Shown: piece by piece, positions 1 through 7,755 of the stretch | Layout: the number at the start of each line of letters is the position of its first letter | Position numbering within the stretch: position 1 is the first letter of the stretch | Assembly (NCBI RefSeq): GCF_021560015.1 | Contig: NZ_CP073588.1 | Span: 3,766,501 to 3,830,500 of the forward strand | Direction of reading: 5' to 3' | Length of the DNA: 64,000 nt | Source: Shewanella vesiculosa | GTDB lineage: Bacteria > Pseudomonadota > Gammaproteobacteria > Enterobacterales > Shewanellaceae | Made by a program: the position numbers and the translations under genes | The notes under the pieces: model-generated | Told to the model about the DNA's origin: nothing | Seen by the model: the letters and a program-made list of their open reading frames with translations, nothing else | Databases searched by the model: none

Positions 1-1054
1 GTTGTCTACTAATATTAGCCAATATCCATTCGAAATTGTTTTTACTGTTTGCGGAGTTAACTGCAGTAGGCCAATCCCATACACCGTAACCGTTAATATC
101 CTGATGAAGATATTGATCAACTAAGGCTTCTGGCCCATTAAGATTATTCGCATTCGCTCCACCAAAAGTATAAGGGAAGTTAGGTCTATTTGTCGGATGA
201 TCAATATGCGCATTACCACCCCATTTTAAGAAGTTCTCATATTTTATATCGTACATCATAAATAAACTGGAGGTATAAGGAACATCCGCCTTTTGTTTAA
301 ATAGGGTGATTGATATATAACGTTTACTACGAGGCGGCATCATTGCTCGATATTGTGCTTGGCTAGAAATCGTTGTACTTTTGCCGTCGGTTTCACTCCA
401 GCCTTGGCTTGCAGAAAATTCGGCGCTGATTTCAGAACTCGCTCCGCCAATTCCAGGAATACCCACTTCGTATTTATTGGTGACACCAATTTTTTCAGAG
501 AAGGAGAAATTATCAGTTTTTGCCCAACTGGTGGTGTAGTCATAATTTAGGGTGGCTACACCGGTATCTTCGGTGTCTCCCCAGTTATAAATCACCACGG
601 GAGCAGTATAAATAGCTTCGCGATCATAAACTTGAGGAGAACCTAACCGTAAGTCTTGAGGGTTAGTTACAAAATGTATATTTTGTAAATTAACCTTCAA
701 ACGCTCACTTGAGCGGTAGCCGCCAGCATGTGGATCATTGCTATTATAGCGTGCTTTGAGACTATACTCGTTGCCCGATTCTCTTCTTACTTCTATATCC
801 TGACCAACATACTGTGATGCGGTACCACCAGCCCAAGCATACCCAAGGTGATGACCTAGGGAGAATAGTGAGCTGATAAACGATGGGTTAGAAATAACAT
901 CATTTTTAAGTGAATCAAGATCAGGGGCGGCGTGCTCTACCATAGACAGTTTTGGAATAGTATTAGGGATAGCAGCTTCCACAAAGTAAGAGGTTGCTCC
1001 TAAAGCAGTTAAACAGGATAAGGTTAATATTTTTATATTTGATTTTGTTCTCAT
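1..1054 (-). CDS. Aerolysin-family pore-forming toxin, 3' end outside window
   Basis: Reading the minus strand from ATG at 1054 gives an open frame of 351 codons that runs off the window. An AGGAAT ribosome site lies just upstream. The first ~28 residues look like a signal peptide (hydrophobic ILTLSCLTALGA). Then come stretches that match aerolysin as I remember it: HHLGYAWAGG, SQYVGQDIEV, and FLKWGGNA followed by HPTNRPN near the end of the visible part. Aerolysins are secreted, bind surface glycoproteins, oligomerise and form beta-barrel pores. Only about 50 residues separate the signal peptide from the LGYAW block, so the small N-terminal lobe of Aeromonas aerolysin is missing, as in Clostridium septicum alpha-toxin. 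About 80 C-terminal residues (activation peptide region) should lie beyond position 1. Not part of the cyn operon. The family call is fairly firm; activity is inference. Confidence 0.82.
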   Translation of the reverse strand, partial: MRTKSNIKILTLSCLTALGATSYFVEAAIPNTIPKLSMVEHAAPDLDSLKNDVISNPSFISSLFSLGHHLGYAWAGGTASQYVGQDIEVRRESGNEYSLKARYNSNDPHAGGYRSSERLKVNLQNIHFVTNPQDLRLGSPQVYDREAIYTAPVVIYNWGDTEDTGVATLNYDYTTSWAKTDNFSFSEKIGVTNKYEVGIPGIGGASSEISAEFSASQGWSETDGKSTTISSQAQYRAMMPPRSKRYISITLFKQKADVPYTSSLFMMYDIKYENFLKWGGNAHIDHPTNRPNFPYTFGGANANNLNGPEALVDQYLHQDINGYGVWDWPTAVNSANSKNNFEWILANISRQ

Positions 1055-1747
1055 GATTATTCCTTTATTTTAATTAAAAGTGTCCTTCATTGAGCGCGCA
1101 AATAGATATTATATGTACTCAGGAAACATATAATTAATCATTACTACTATGCGCATTTAAAAGCTAACACTTTTATATTTTTTAAACAAAATAAAAACAT
1201 ATTAAATCTAAAGTTGTTTTGTTATTGTTAAATTTGTTAATTAGTGTGGTTTTTAAATTGATCCCGCTTTATTTTAATAGTGTATTTACTTTATTTTTAA
1301 TGATTTATTTACGCTGTAATTAGTATGTTTACTTTAAAGTAAATTTTATTCTATATTAAATAATACGGCGTGCTTAATATCTTAGGTAATATAATCGATT
1401 TAACTCATTAAACAATATGATGTGTTATATGAATTTAATAGCATGGCATACTTAATATGTTAATTTTCATGGTTTACTTATCTATTTTAAGAGAAGGCTA
1501 TAGTAGTAGCATAATTAGGGTAATATATTGATAGGTTTTCTAATATTATCTAAATAAGTCTTTTATTATTTATCTTCGTTTAGTGACTAAAATTTATAAG
1601 AGTATACATTGCCGTCGAAAATCGTAGCGACGATAGCTAATAGGTCACTGCGAATTATAATAATCCAATACCTTACCTTAAAATACCTACCACATTAATA
1701 AACAGCTTGATCCACACAGCCATAACCAATGAGCTAGCAACCTAATG
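1055..1747. other. AT-rich intergenic stretch, no gene seen
   Basis: About 690 bases, strongly AT-rich, between the toxin start and the end of cynR. I see no credible reading frame, RNA gene or strong hairpin. The part next to 1054 must hold the toxin promoter. Confidence 0.6.
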
Positions 1748-2653
1748 TTATTCGCTGTCGCTTTCAACACTGTTATCTGGCTGACAATGCTGATGTGCTA
1801 AGGTTATAAACGCCTTCGCCGCCGCGGTTTGGTAGGCTCCTTTTCGCTGGAGCAATACTGCTGTACGTTGCAGTAAAGAGGGGGTTAGGGTGATAGCGAC
1901 GAGTTCATCTCGCTCGCCAGTAATGTTTGACGGCAGCAAAGTGGCAAGCTGAGTATTGCGCACAATCTCAATAACTGCACTGAGTGAGTTAGCCTCCATC
2001 AACACCTTTGGTTGTACTTGATGCTGACGGCAATAACGTTCAATTTGTTCACGGGTAGCAAATTCATTACTTAATAATACCATTGACTGCTGGTTTAATA
2101 TTTGCAGATTAACGACTGACTCTTGCGCAAGAGGGTGATCTTTTCTCACGACTAATGCCAAGGTTTCTACCAGAAGAGTCTGCGATTCAATATCCGCAGA
2201 ATGCACATTTTCAAATGCGATACCGACATCAAATTCGTCGTCCAGCAATCGCTGTTCCATTTGCTCCTGTGACATTTCCTTCACGCTCAGTGTCACCTTT
2301 GGGTAACGCTCATGAAATACTTTTATCAAAGGACCGATAAGGTAGGTCGTAAAAGTTGGTGTAATAGCAATACGCAGTTCTCCACTACTGAGGTTTTTCA
2401 CATCATTAATCGCTCGCTTGCCTTCTTGTAGATCCTGGAGGGCGTTACGCGCATAGCGGGCATACATTTCTCCAGCATCTGTTAGACGTACGCTGCGTCC
2501 TGAACGATCAAATAGCTGGCAACCTAATTGTTCTTCTAATTGTTTGATCTGCTGAGATAACGCCGGTTGTGAAACATACAGTGAAGTTGCAGCCCGAGTG
2601 AAGCTGCGATATTCCGCCACCGCGAGAAAATAGTTGATGTGTCGTAATAGCAT
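1748..2653 (-). CDS. cynR: LysR-type regulator of the cyanate operon
   Basis: 301 aa with an N-terminal LysR winged helix-turn-helix (residues ~1-60; [20 protein letters not shown]) followed by a periplasmic-binding-like effector domain. It is divergent from cynT, with 107 bases between them, the arrangement of E. coli cynR/cynTSX, where CynR activates the operon in response to cyanate and represses itself. A LysR-type box lies just upstream of its start. The start ATG at 2653 begins with [14 protein letters not shown], typical for the family. The name rests on family plus neighbourhood and is well supported. Confidence 0.9.
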   Translation of the reverse strand: MLLRHINYFLAVAEYRSFTRAATSLYVSQPALSQQIKQLEEQLGCQLFDRSGRSVRLTDAGEMYARYARNALQDLQEGKRAINDVKNLSSGELRIAITPTFTTYLIGPLIKVFHERYPKVTLSVKEMSQEQMEQRLLDDEFDVGIAFENVHSADIESQTLLVETLALVVRKDHPLAQESVVNLQILNQQSMVLLSNEFATREQIERYCRQHQVQPKVLMEANSLSAVIEIVRNTQLATLLPSNITGERDELVAITLTPSLLQRTAVLLQRKGAYQTAAAKAFITLAHQHCQPDNSVESDSE

Positions 2654-2667
2654 ATGCGATCCGATGT

Positions 2668-2682
2668 ATAAGTATTGCTTAT
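2668..2682. promoter_or_regulatory. Putative CynR operator (LysR-type T-N11-A box)
   Basis: ATAAG-TATTG-CTTAT is an inverted repeat with 5-bp arms, containing the T-N11-A pattern of LysR-type operators. It sits 14 bases before the cynR start and about 80 before cynT, where an autoregulator/activator site is expected. Assignment to CynR is inference. Confidence 0.55.
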
Positions 2683-2760
2683 CGATATCATAATAAACCA
2701 GTATTTTACCTTATTCTAGTGTGGGCGTAGCATTCACTGTATTGCAAGGCAGAGGTCACT

Positions 2761-3423
2761 ATGATGAAAAATATTATTGAAGGTTTTTTAAAGTTTAAAA
2801 CTGACGTATTCCCCGAACGTGCAGAGATGTTCAAGAGTTTGGCTACCAGTCAACATCCACGCACATTATTCATTTCATGCTCGGACAGTCGCTTAGTGCC
2901 TGAGTTGGTGACCCAGCATGAACCGGGTGGCCTGTTTGTTATTCGTAACGCCGGTAATATTGTACCGTCTTATGGGCCTGAACCCGGCGGTGTTTCGGCA
3001 TCGGTGGAGTACGCCGTAACCGCATTGCAAGTCACCGACGTTGTTATCTGTGGACATTCTGATTGTGGAGCGATGACCGCAATTGCCACCTGCAAGTGTA
3101 TGGATCACATGCCTGCGGTGGGCAGTTGGCTGCGCTATGCCGACTCTGCTCGTATCGTCAATGAAGCCCGCCAGCACACAAGTGAACGCGCACGGATTGA
3201 AGCTATGGTGCGAGAAAATGTCATCGCCCAGCTTGATAATATTAGAACGCATCCCTCGGTCCGCCTCGCGTTAGGAGAAGGCCGTCTGGCTTTGCACGGC
3301 TGGGTCTACGATATCGAGTCAGGCAGTATTGATGCCTTGGACTACCACACCAATACTTTCGTTTCCCTTGCGGACTATCCTGATGTCCGCGCAACCCACA
3401 CACAGCTAAAGGTTGCTGTGTAA
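2761..3423 (+). CDS. cynT: Beta-class carbonic anhydrase
   Basis: 220 aa, almost the length of E. coli CynT and very similar to it as remembered ([32 protein letters not shown]). It interconverts CO2 and bicarbonate, keeping up the bicarbonate that cyanase consumes. Zinc ligands C40, H99 and C102 and the C-x-D-x-R dyad (D42, R44) are in place. First gene of cynT-cynS; the gap to cynS is 24 bases. Either of two adjacent ATG codons (2761 or 2764) could be the start. Confidence 0.95.
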   Translation: MMKNIIEGFLKFKTDVFPERAEMFKSLATSQHPRTLFISCSDSRLVPELVTQHEPGGLFVIRNAGNIVPSYGPEPGGVSASVEYAVTALQVTDVVICGHSDCGAMTAIATCKCMDHMPAVGSWLRYADSARIVNEARQHTSERARIEAMVRENVIAQLDNIRTHPSVRLALGEGRLALHGWVYDIESGSIDALDYHTNTFVSLADYPDVRATHTQLKVAV

Positions 3424-3447
3424 ATAAAATACAATAGAGGTATTATT

Positions 3448-3918
3448 ATGATCCAATCACAAATTAGCCATACTGCTCGCCAAGCATTAACCGATCTCAT
3501 TATTGCAGCCAAAGCAGAGAAGAATCTTTCGTTTGAACAAATCGCCCAGGGTACAGACTTAAGTGATGTATTCGTTACAGCGGCTTTGCTAGGTCAGCAG
3601 CCTTTACCCGCCGACGCCGCTAAGCAAGTTGGCGAAACGCTTGGTCTTGATGCCAGTGCGATTACGTTGCTGCAAGCTATCCCATTACGTGGCAGTGTTG
3701 AAAATAGTATCCCTACAGATCCGACGATTTATCGTTTCTACGAGATGATGCAAGTATACGGTACGACCTTAAAATCCTTAGTGCACGAACAGTTCGGTGA
3801 TGGGATAATCAGCGCAATCAATTTTAAAATGGATATCAAGAAGGTTGAAGATCCTGAAGGTGGCTCGCGCGCAGTGATTACCCTTGATGGTAAATTCTTA
3901 CCCTATAAGCCTTTTTAA
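3448..3918 (+). CDS. cynS: Cyanate hydratase (cyanase)
   Basis: 156 aa, the same length as E. coli CynS. It converts cyanate plus bicarbonate to carbamate and CO2, the carbamate then giving ammonia and CO2; the enzyme is a cytoplasmic decamer. The catalytic residues known from E. coli fall at the same numbers: R96 and E99 (YRFYEM) and S122 (GIISAINF). The C-terminus GKFLPYKPF is also characteristic. An AGAGG ribosome site precedes ATG 3448. Confidence 0.97.
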   Translation: MIQSQISHTARQALTDLIIAAKAEKNLSFEQIAQGTDLSDVFVTAALLGQQPLPADAAKQVGETLGLDASAITLLQAIPLRGSVENSIPTDPTIYRFYEMMQVYGTTLKSLVHEQFGDGIISAINFKMDIKKVEDPEGGSRAVITLDGKFLPYKPF

Positions 3919-3935
3919 AACCAAATCATTTCACC

Positions 3936-3967
3936 ATAGTCGGCACTTAGTGCCGATTATTTTTTTC
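3936..3967 (+). terminator. Rho-independent terminator or attenuator between cynS and cynX
   Basis: A perfect stem TCGGCAC / GTGCCGA with a 3-base loop (3940-3956), extendable with weaker pairs, is followed by a run of seven T. It lies 21 bases after the cynS stop and 24 before cynX, so it should lower cynX transcription relative to cynTS. Confidence 0.8.
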
Positions 3968-3990
3968 ACCAATAGGATTATCCATTACTC

Positions 3991-5199
3991 ATGAGTGAAG
4001 ATCATACTACCACTGCACACCAGTCGGTATTATCCATGTTGTGGCCGATGCTCATTATTGCTGGGATGGCAATCAATTTACGGCCGACACTTACCGCCAT
4101 AGGCCCTTTGCTGGACGACATTACTGCCACTACCGGTTTAGGCTTACAAGCCGCATCCTTACTTACAGTGTTACCTATGTTATGCATGGGAATATTTGCC
4201 TTATTGCTACCTTGGTTAGGCAGATTATTTAGCGAGAGTGTGTGGATAACTGCAGGCCTTGTTGCAATTGCTTTGGCGAGTTTTTGGCGTTTATGGCTCA
4301 ACGATAGTGGCGCGCTGATTGCCAGTGCATTGCTGGCGGGTACAGGCATCGCAATTGTGCAGGCGATACTCCCTGGTTTAGTTAAACGCTGGTATCCACA
4401 ACGTGTGCCACTAGCAATGGGAGGATATTCTGCCTCACTTATGGCTGGTGGAGGTATAGCCGCAGTCATTAGCCCGCTAGTGGCGAACCATCAAGGTCAT
4501 TGGCAATCTGGGCTTGGTATTTGGCTAATACCGGCCTTGATAGCACTGTTATTGTGGTGGACAAGGCCCAGAGAAAATCTACATATTAGCGACAATAGCG
4601 TTAAGATTAATTTTTTTACTAATCGCCGTGCATGGTTACTGGCTTGCTACTTTGGGCTGGCTAACGGCGGTTACGCCTGCATGATTGCATGGTTACCAAG
4701 TTATGCTCAGGAATTAGGTTGGAGCGCCCAAGATAGCGGTGAACTCATTGGGATTATGACGATATTTCAGGTAATTGGTGCTCTAGCTGCTCCGGCATTA
4801 TCTGCTGGTCGTCTTGATAGACGTCCTTGGTTATTTTTTGCGGTCGGTATTCAACTAGTTGGATTTTGCGGATTAATGTTAGCGCCTGAGTTAATGTTAA
4901 CCTCATGGGTTGCAATGATCGGCTACGGCCTTGGCGGCTGCTTTGCGCTGACTCTGACCGTAACGCTTGACCACTTATCTTCACCTAAGCTGGCCGGAGC
5001 ATTAACCGCTTTTGTCCAAGGTGTTGGTTTTATCGTGACAGCGGTTATCCCTTACATCGCAGGAGCCCTTCGCCAATGGAGTGGCAGTTTTCAAACTTCC
5101 TGGCTTATGGTGATGGTGACCCTTACATTTATGTTTTTGGTTACCATAACGTTTTCGCCTAGCAGATATGCTAAGGCAATGAATTTAACCGCCGCTTAA
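3991..5199 (+). CDS. cynX: CynX/NimT-family MFS transporter
   Basis: 402 aa with about 12 hydrophobic segments. The N-terminal pattern AGMAINLRPTLTAIGPLLDDI is typical of the CynX/NimT branch of the major facilitator superfamily. The position after cynS matches cynTSX of E. coli, where CynX is encoded with the cyanase but its transport substrate is not firmly known. It is separated from cynS by a terminator-like hairpin, so expression may be partly uncoupled. Symbol given by family and operon position. Confidence 0.85.
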   Translation: MSEDHTTTAHQSVLSMLWPMLIIAGMAINLRPTLTAIGPLLDDITATTGLGLQAASLLTVLPMLCMGIFALLLPWLGRLFSESVWITAGLVAIALASFWRLWLNDSGALIASALLAGTGIAIVQAILPGLVKRWYPQRVPLAMGGYSASLMAGGGIAAVISPLVANHQGHWQSGLGIWLIPALIALLLWWTRPRENLHISDNSVKINFFTNRRAWLLACYFGLANGGYACMIAWLPSYAQELGWSAQDSGELIGIMTIFQVIGALAAPALSAGRLDRRPWLFFAVGIQLVGFCGLMLAPELMLTSWVAMIGYGLGGCFALTLTVTLDHLSSPKLAGALTAFVQGVGFIVTAVIPYIAGALRQWSGSFQTSWLMVMVTLTFMFLVTITFSPSRYAKAMNLTAA

Positions 5200-5205
5200 A
5201 GGCTT

Positions 5206-5403
5206 ATGGTTAGAGTTACATACTATAGGGAGGCTTTGAGCGCGCCAATTAAAGCTGCTGAGCTTGGGCAGAGCGATGCTCAATATGCTTTGGGGACACG
5301 ATTAATTGCCAACCAAGATCAAGCTGAGAGTGATAAATGGATAAAACAAAGTGCTAAATTAGGCAATAAAAAAGCGCGTAAATATCTCAACCGCAGTCTG
5401 TAA
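5206..5403 (+). CDS. Small Sel1-like repeat protein
   Basis: 65 aa starting 6 bases after the cynX stop. Two helical repeats of Sel1 type are visible (AAELGQSDAQYALGTRL and SAKLGNKKARKYL). Sel1 repeats mediate protein-protein contacts; nothing shows a partner here. No signal peptide. It could be a remnant of a longer Sel1 protein, because families usually have more repeats. A strong hairpin follows the stop. Confidence 0.55.
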   Translation: MVRVTYYREALSAPIKAAELGQSDAQYALGTRLIANQDQAESDKWIKQSAKLGNKKARKYLNRSL

Positions 5404-5411
5404 TATTTGCT

Positions 5412-5462
5412 AATCACAAAGCGGCTATAACGATGTTGCTATAGCCGCTTGGTGATTTTTTA
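5412..5462. terminator. Bidirectional terminator between convergent genes
   Basis: Inverted repeat AAGCGGCTATA / TATAGCCGCTT (5419-5429 and 5440-5450, 11 bp perfect), with outer arms AATCAC / GTGATT and a T-run after it. It separates the plus-strand cyn unit from the minus-strand NimT-like gene that ends at 5460. Confidence 0.85.
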
Positions 5463-6671
5463 TCCGCTAACTGACTTGCTTAAGGTGGTGTTTCTGCCAC
5501 CACCTAAACCGCATAAAGCACACAATACGCCTGCAATCGCACATAACCATAACGGAACATCCCAACTGCCGGTTGCAGTGTGTAGCGCGCCTGCGACCAT
5601 AGGTCCAACGGCTGCCAGTAAATAGCCGACACTTTGTGACATACCAGAAAGTGATGCGGCTTGGTGCGGGTTATCGGTGCGCAAACTAATAAACGACAAG
5701 CCTAAAATAAAACAAGCCCCAGAGCAAAAGCCCAGCATTAGTGTCCACACAAAAGCAAAGTGAGGCATGTACAGCAGACCAAGGGCACTGAGCGCGCTGA
5801 GTAGCGCCAGAATAAAGCTCAGCGCACTTTGATCTTTTAACTTAGCCAGTAACGGAATTAATACTAAGCCTGGCAGTGCTGTCGCAATTTGAAAAGCGCC
5901 ATGATACGCCCCGGCTTCAACGGCCGAGTGGCCAGTATCAGTCAGTATGCTTGGCAACCAAGTAATAATGATGTAATTCAGAAATGAGTTTAGGCCTAAT
6001 AACAAACTAATTTGCCAGGCTAAAAGATAACGCCAAACACTTTTTGAGGCAGCCGATTGATGTGCACAATAGCTTGGTTTAGTGTGTTTACCCAGTTGAG
6101 CTGTCCAGACGATTAAGCTGGCAATTGTAATGATGGCTGCCGAGCCCAGAGCAAATTGCCAGCCTAAACCATTGAGTTGGCTAAGGGGAAATACCAAGGT
6201 TGAAAACCCACCAGAGGTGACTCCCATAGTCAGCACGTAGGCTGAGGTCATCAGTGCTACTTTCGTGGCAAAATCACGTTTAATCAGACTGGGCAGTAAC
6301 ACGTTGGCAATCGCGATTCCGACACCAATAATAGCGGTACTGATAAAGAGCATGGTTGAGGAGTCGATAAACCGAGCGGCAATACCTAAAAATATCAGGA
6401 TTAACGCGGTAAATAATGCGTGTTCTAAACCTTGTTTTCTAGCAAACACTGCCGCCATTGGTGAAATAACGGCAAAGGCAATTAACGGCAATGTAGTTAA
6501 AAAGCCTGCTTGCGATCCGGTCAGGCCAAAGTGACTAATAATTTGCTCCAGTACTGGGGCAATCCCAGTAAAAGGCGCGCGTAAATTTGCTGCAATAAGC
6601 AAAATGCCCAGCACCAGTAATATGCCTGAGAAGCGCGATTTCGGTTTGTTATGTAAGATAGCTGAAGTCAT
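5460..6671 (-). CDS. CynX/NimT-family MFS exporter, NimT-like
   Basis: 403 aa, about 12 membrane segments; the N-terminal block LIAANLRAPFTGIAPVLEQI is the family signature. It is divergent from an AraC-type regulator (87-base gap), the arrangement of E. coli nimT-nimR (yeaN-yeaM), where NimT exports 2-nitroimidazole and NimR represses it. Substrate here is inference from that synteny. It is a second CynX-family paralogue within 1.5 kb of cynX, so the two may have arisen by duplication. Confidence 0.8.
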   Translation of the reverse strand: MTSAILHNKPKSRFSGILLVLGILLIAANLRAPFTGIAPVLEQIISHFGLTGSQAGFLTTLPLIAFAVISPMAAVFARKQGLEHALFTALILIFLGIAARFIDSSTMLFISTAIIGVGIAIANVLLPSLIKRDFATKVALMTSAYVLTMGVTSGGFSTLVFPLSQLNGLGWQFALGSAAIITIASLIVWTAQLGKHTKPSYCAHQSAASKSVWRYLLAWQISLLLGLNSFLNYIIITWLPSILTDTGHSAVEAGAYHGAFQIATALPGLVLIPLLAKLKDQSALSFILALLSALSALGLLYMPHFAFVWTLMLGFCSGACFILGLSFISLRTDNPHQAASLSGMSQSVGYLLAAVGPMVAGALHTATGSWDVPLWLCAIAGVLCALCGLGGGRNTTLSKSVSG

Positions 6672-6758
6672 ACCGTGTTTTTGTTTTTAGCGTCAATAAT
6701 GGTCGCTAGTATAAAGATTTGCCGGACGTTATAATTTAGAAATAGTGACATTTAATGA

Positions 6759-7565
6759 TTGAAAACTGACAAAACGATGTTTGATGCAATTGGCTGGGAT
6801 GAAATCAAGAATTTTGAAGATATGCCGCAAGCTATTATCGCCAAAATTGAGCATACCTGTGCCAGCCACGAAATTCCGTTACACACTCACCCTAAAGGGC
6901 AGTTGATTTTAGCTTTGCATGGTTATGTCACCTGTGAGGTGTCTGCAAAAATGTGGATGGTGCCAACCCATAGTGCCATTTGGATCCCGGCAAATAAAGT
7001 CCACAGTAACCGCGCATCAGACAACGCCCAGTTATGTCACTTATTTATTGACAATACGATGTTCAAAATGCCGCTCAATACTTGTACTTTGGCGATTACG
7101 CCCTTAGTAAAAGAGCTGATGTGTGAGCTTGCAGGGCGTGATCAGCATTATGATTTATCCAGTAACACGGCACGATTAGCGCAGGTTTTATTGGATCAAC
7201 TGATTGAGATGCCTATTCAGCATTTAGATGTTGCCTTGTCTAAACATGTTGTTGTTCAGGCGATGAGTCAACAATTGATAAGCCAACCTAGTGACAGAAA
7301 AACACTACCACAATGGGCCGAACAATTTGCATTAACCGAGCGTACATTGGCGCGGCTGATCAAAAAAGAAACCGGTATGACATTTGGAAAGTGGCGCACC
7401 CAAATTCATATTATTACCTCACTGCAAGCGCTGTCAGATAAGCACAGTGTGCAGCATGTTTCTGAGTTATTAGGCTATGAGTCGGTCAGTGCTTTTATTA
7501 CCATGTTTAAAAAAGTCATGAAAAAATCACCAATGAAGTACATGAGCGAATTAAAGGCTTACTAG
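6759..7565 (+). CDS. AraC-family regulator, NimR-like
   Basis: 268 aa from TTG 6759; ATG at 6777 (MFDAIGWDEI) is a plausible alternative and no clear ribosome site decides. N-terminal cupin (HEIPLHTHPKGQLILALHG) and C-terminal AraC double helix-turn-helix (from ~residue 165; LTERTLARLIKKETGMTFGKW, then VSELLGYESVSAFITMFKK). This is the domain layout of NimR of E. coli. It probably controls the divergent NimT-like exporter. Confidence 0.85.
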   Translation: MKTDKTMFDAIGWDEIKNFEDMPQAIIAKIEHTCASHEIPLHTHPKGQLILALHGYVTCEVSAKMWMVPTHSAIWIPANKVHSNRASDNAQLCHLFIDNTMFKMPLNTCTLAITPLVKELMCELAGRDQHYDLSSNTARLAQVLLDQLIEMPIQHLDVALSKHVVVQAMSQQLISQPSDRKTLPQWAEQFALTERTLARLIKKETGMTFGKWRTQIHIITSLQALSDKHSVQHVSELLGYESVSAFITMFKKVMKKSPMKYMSELKAY

Positions 7566-7649
7566 CCTCAATCTAGGCTTATCAAACAAGCAACGCGGCT
7601 GCAATTTATTGGTGATGTTTTAGCATAAAATGGTATTTGAATAACGGAT

Positions 7650-7684
7650 AAAAAAGCCCCAACATTTGTGTTGAGGCTGTGTTT
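7650..7684. terminator. Terminator hairpin between AraC gene and receptor gene
   Basis: Stem AGCCCCAACA / TGTTGAGGCT (one mismatch, 7655-7678) with an A-run on the left and T-rich sequence on the right, so it can act in both directions between the convergent regulator and TonB receptor genes. Confidence 0.6.
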
Positions 7685-7755
7685 TATATAGCCGTTTGGT
7701 ATGCGATGAATTTGCTCGTTGAGCTGACAATACTCATCTTAGCAATCTTGCTTGA

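Noticed and set aside
340..543. 67-codon minus-strand open frame
   Set aside because: It lies in another frame inside the aerolysin-like gene, whose translation is continuous and has family motifs.
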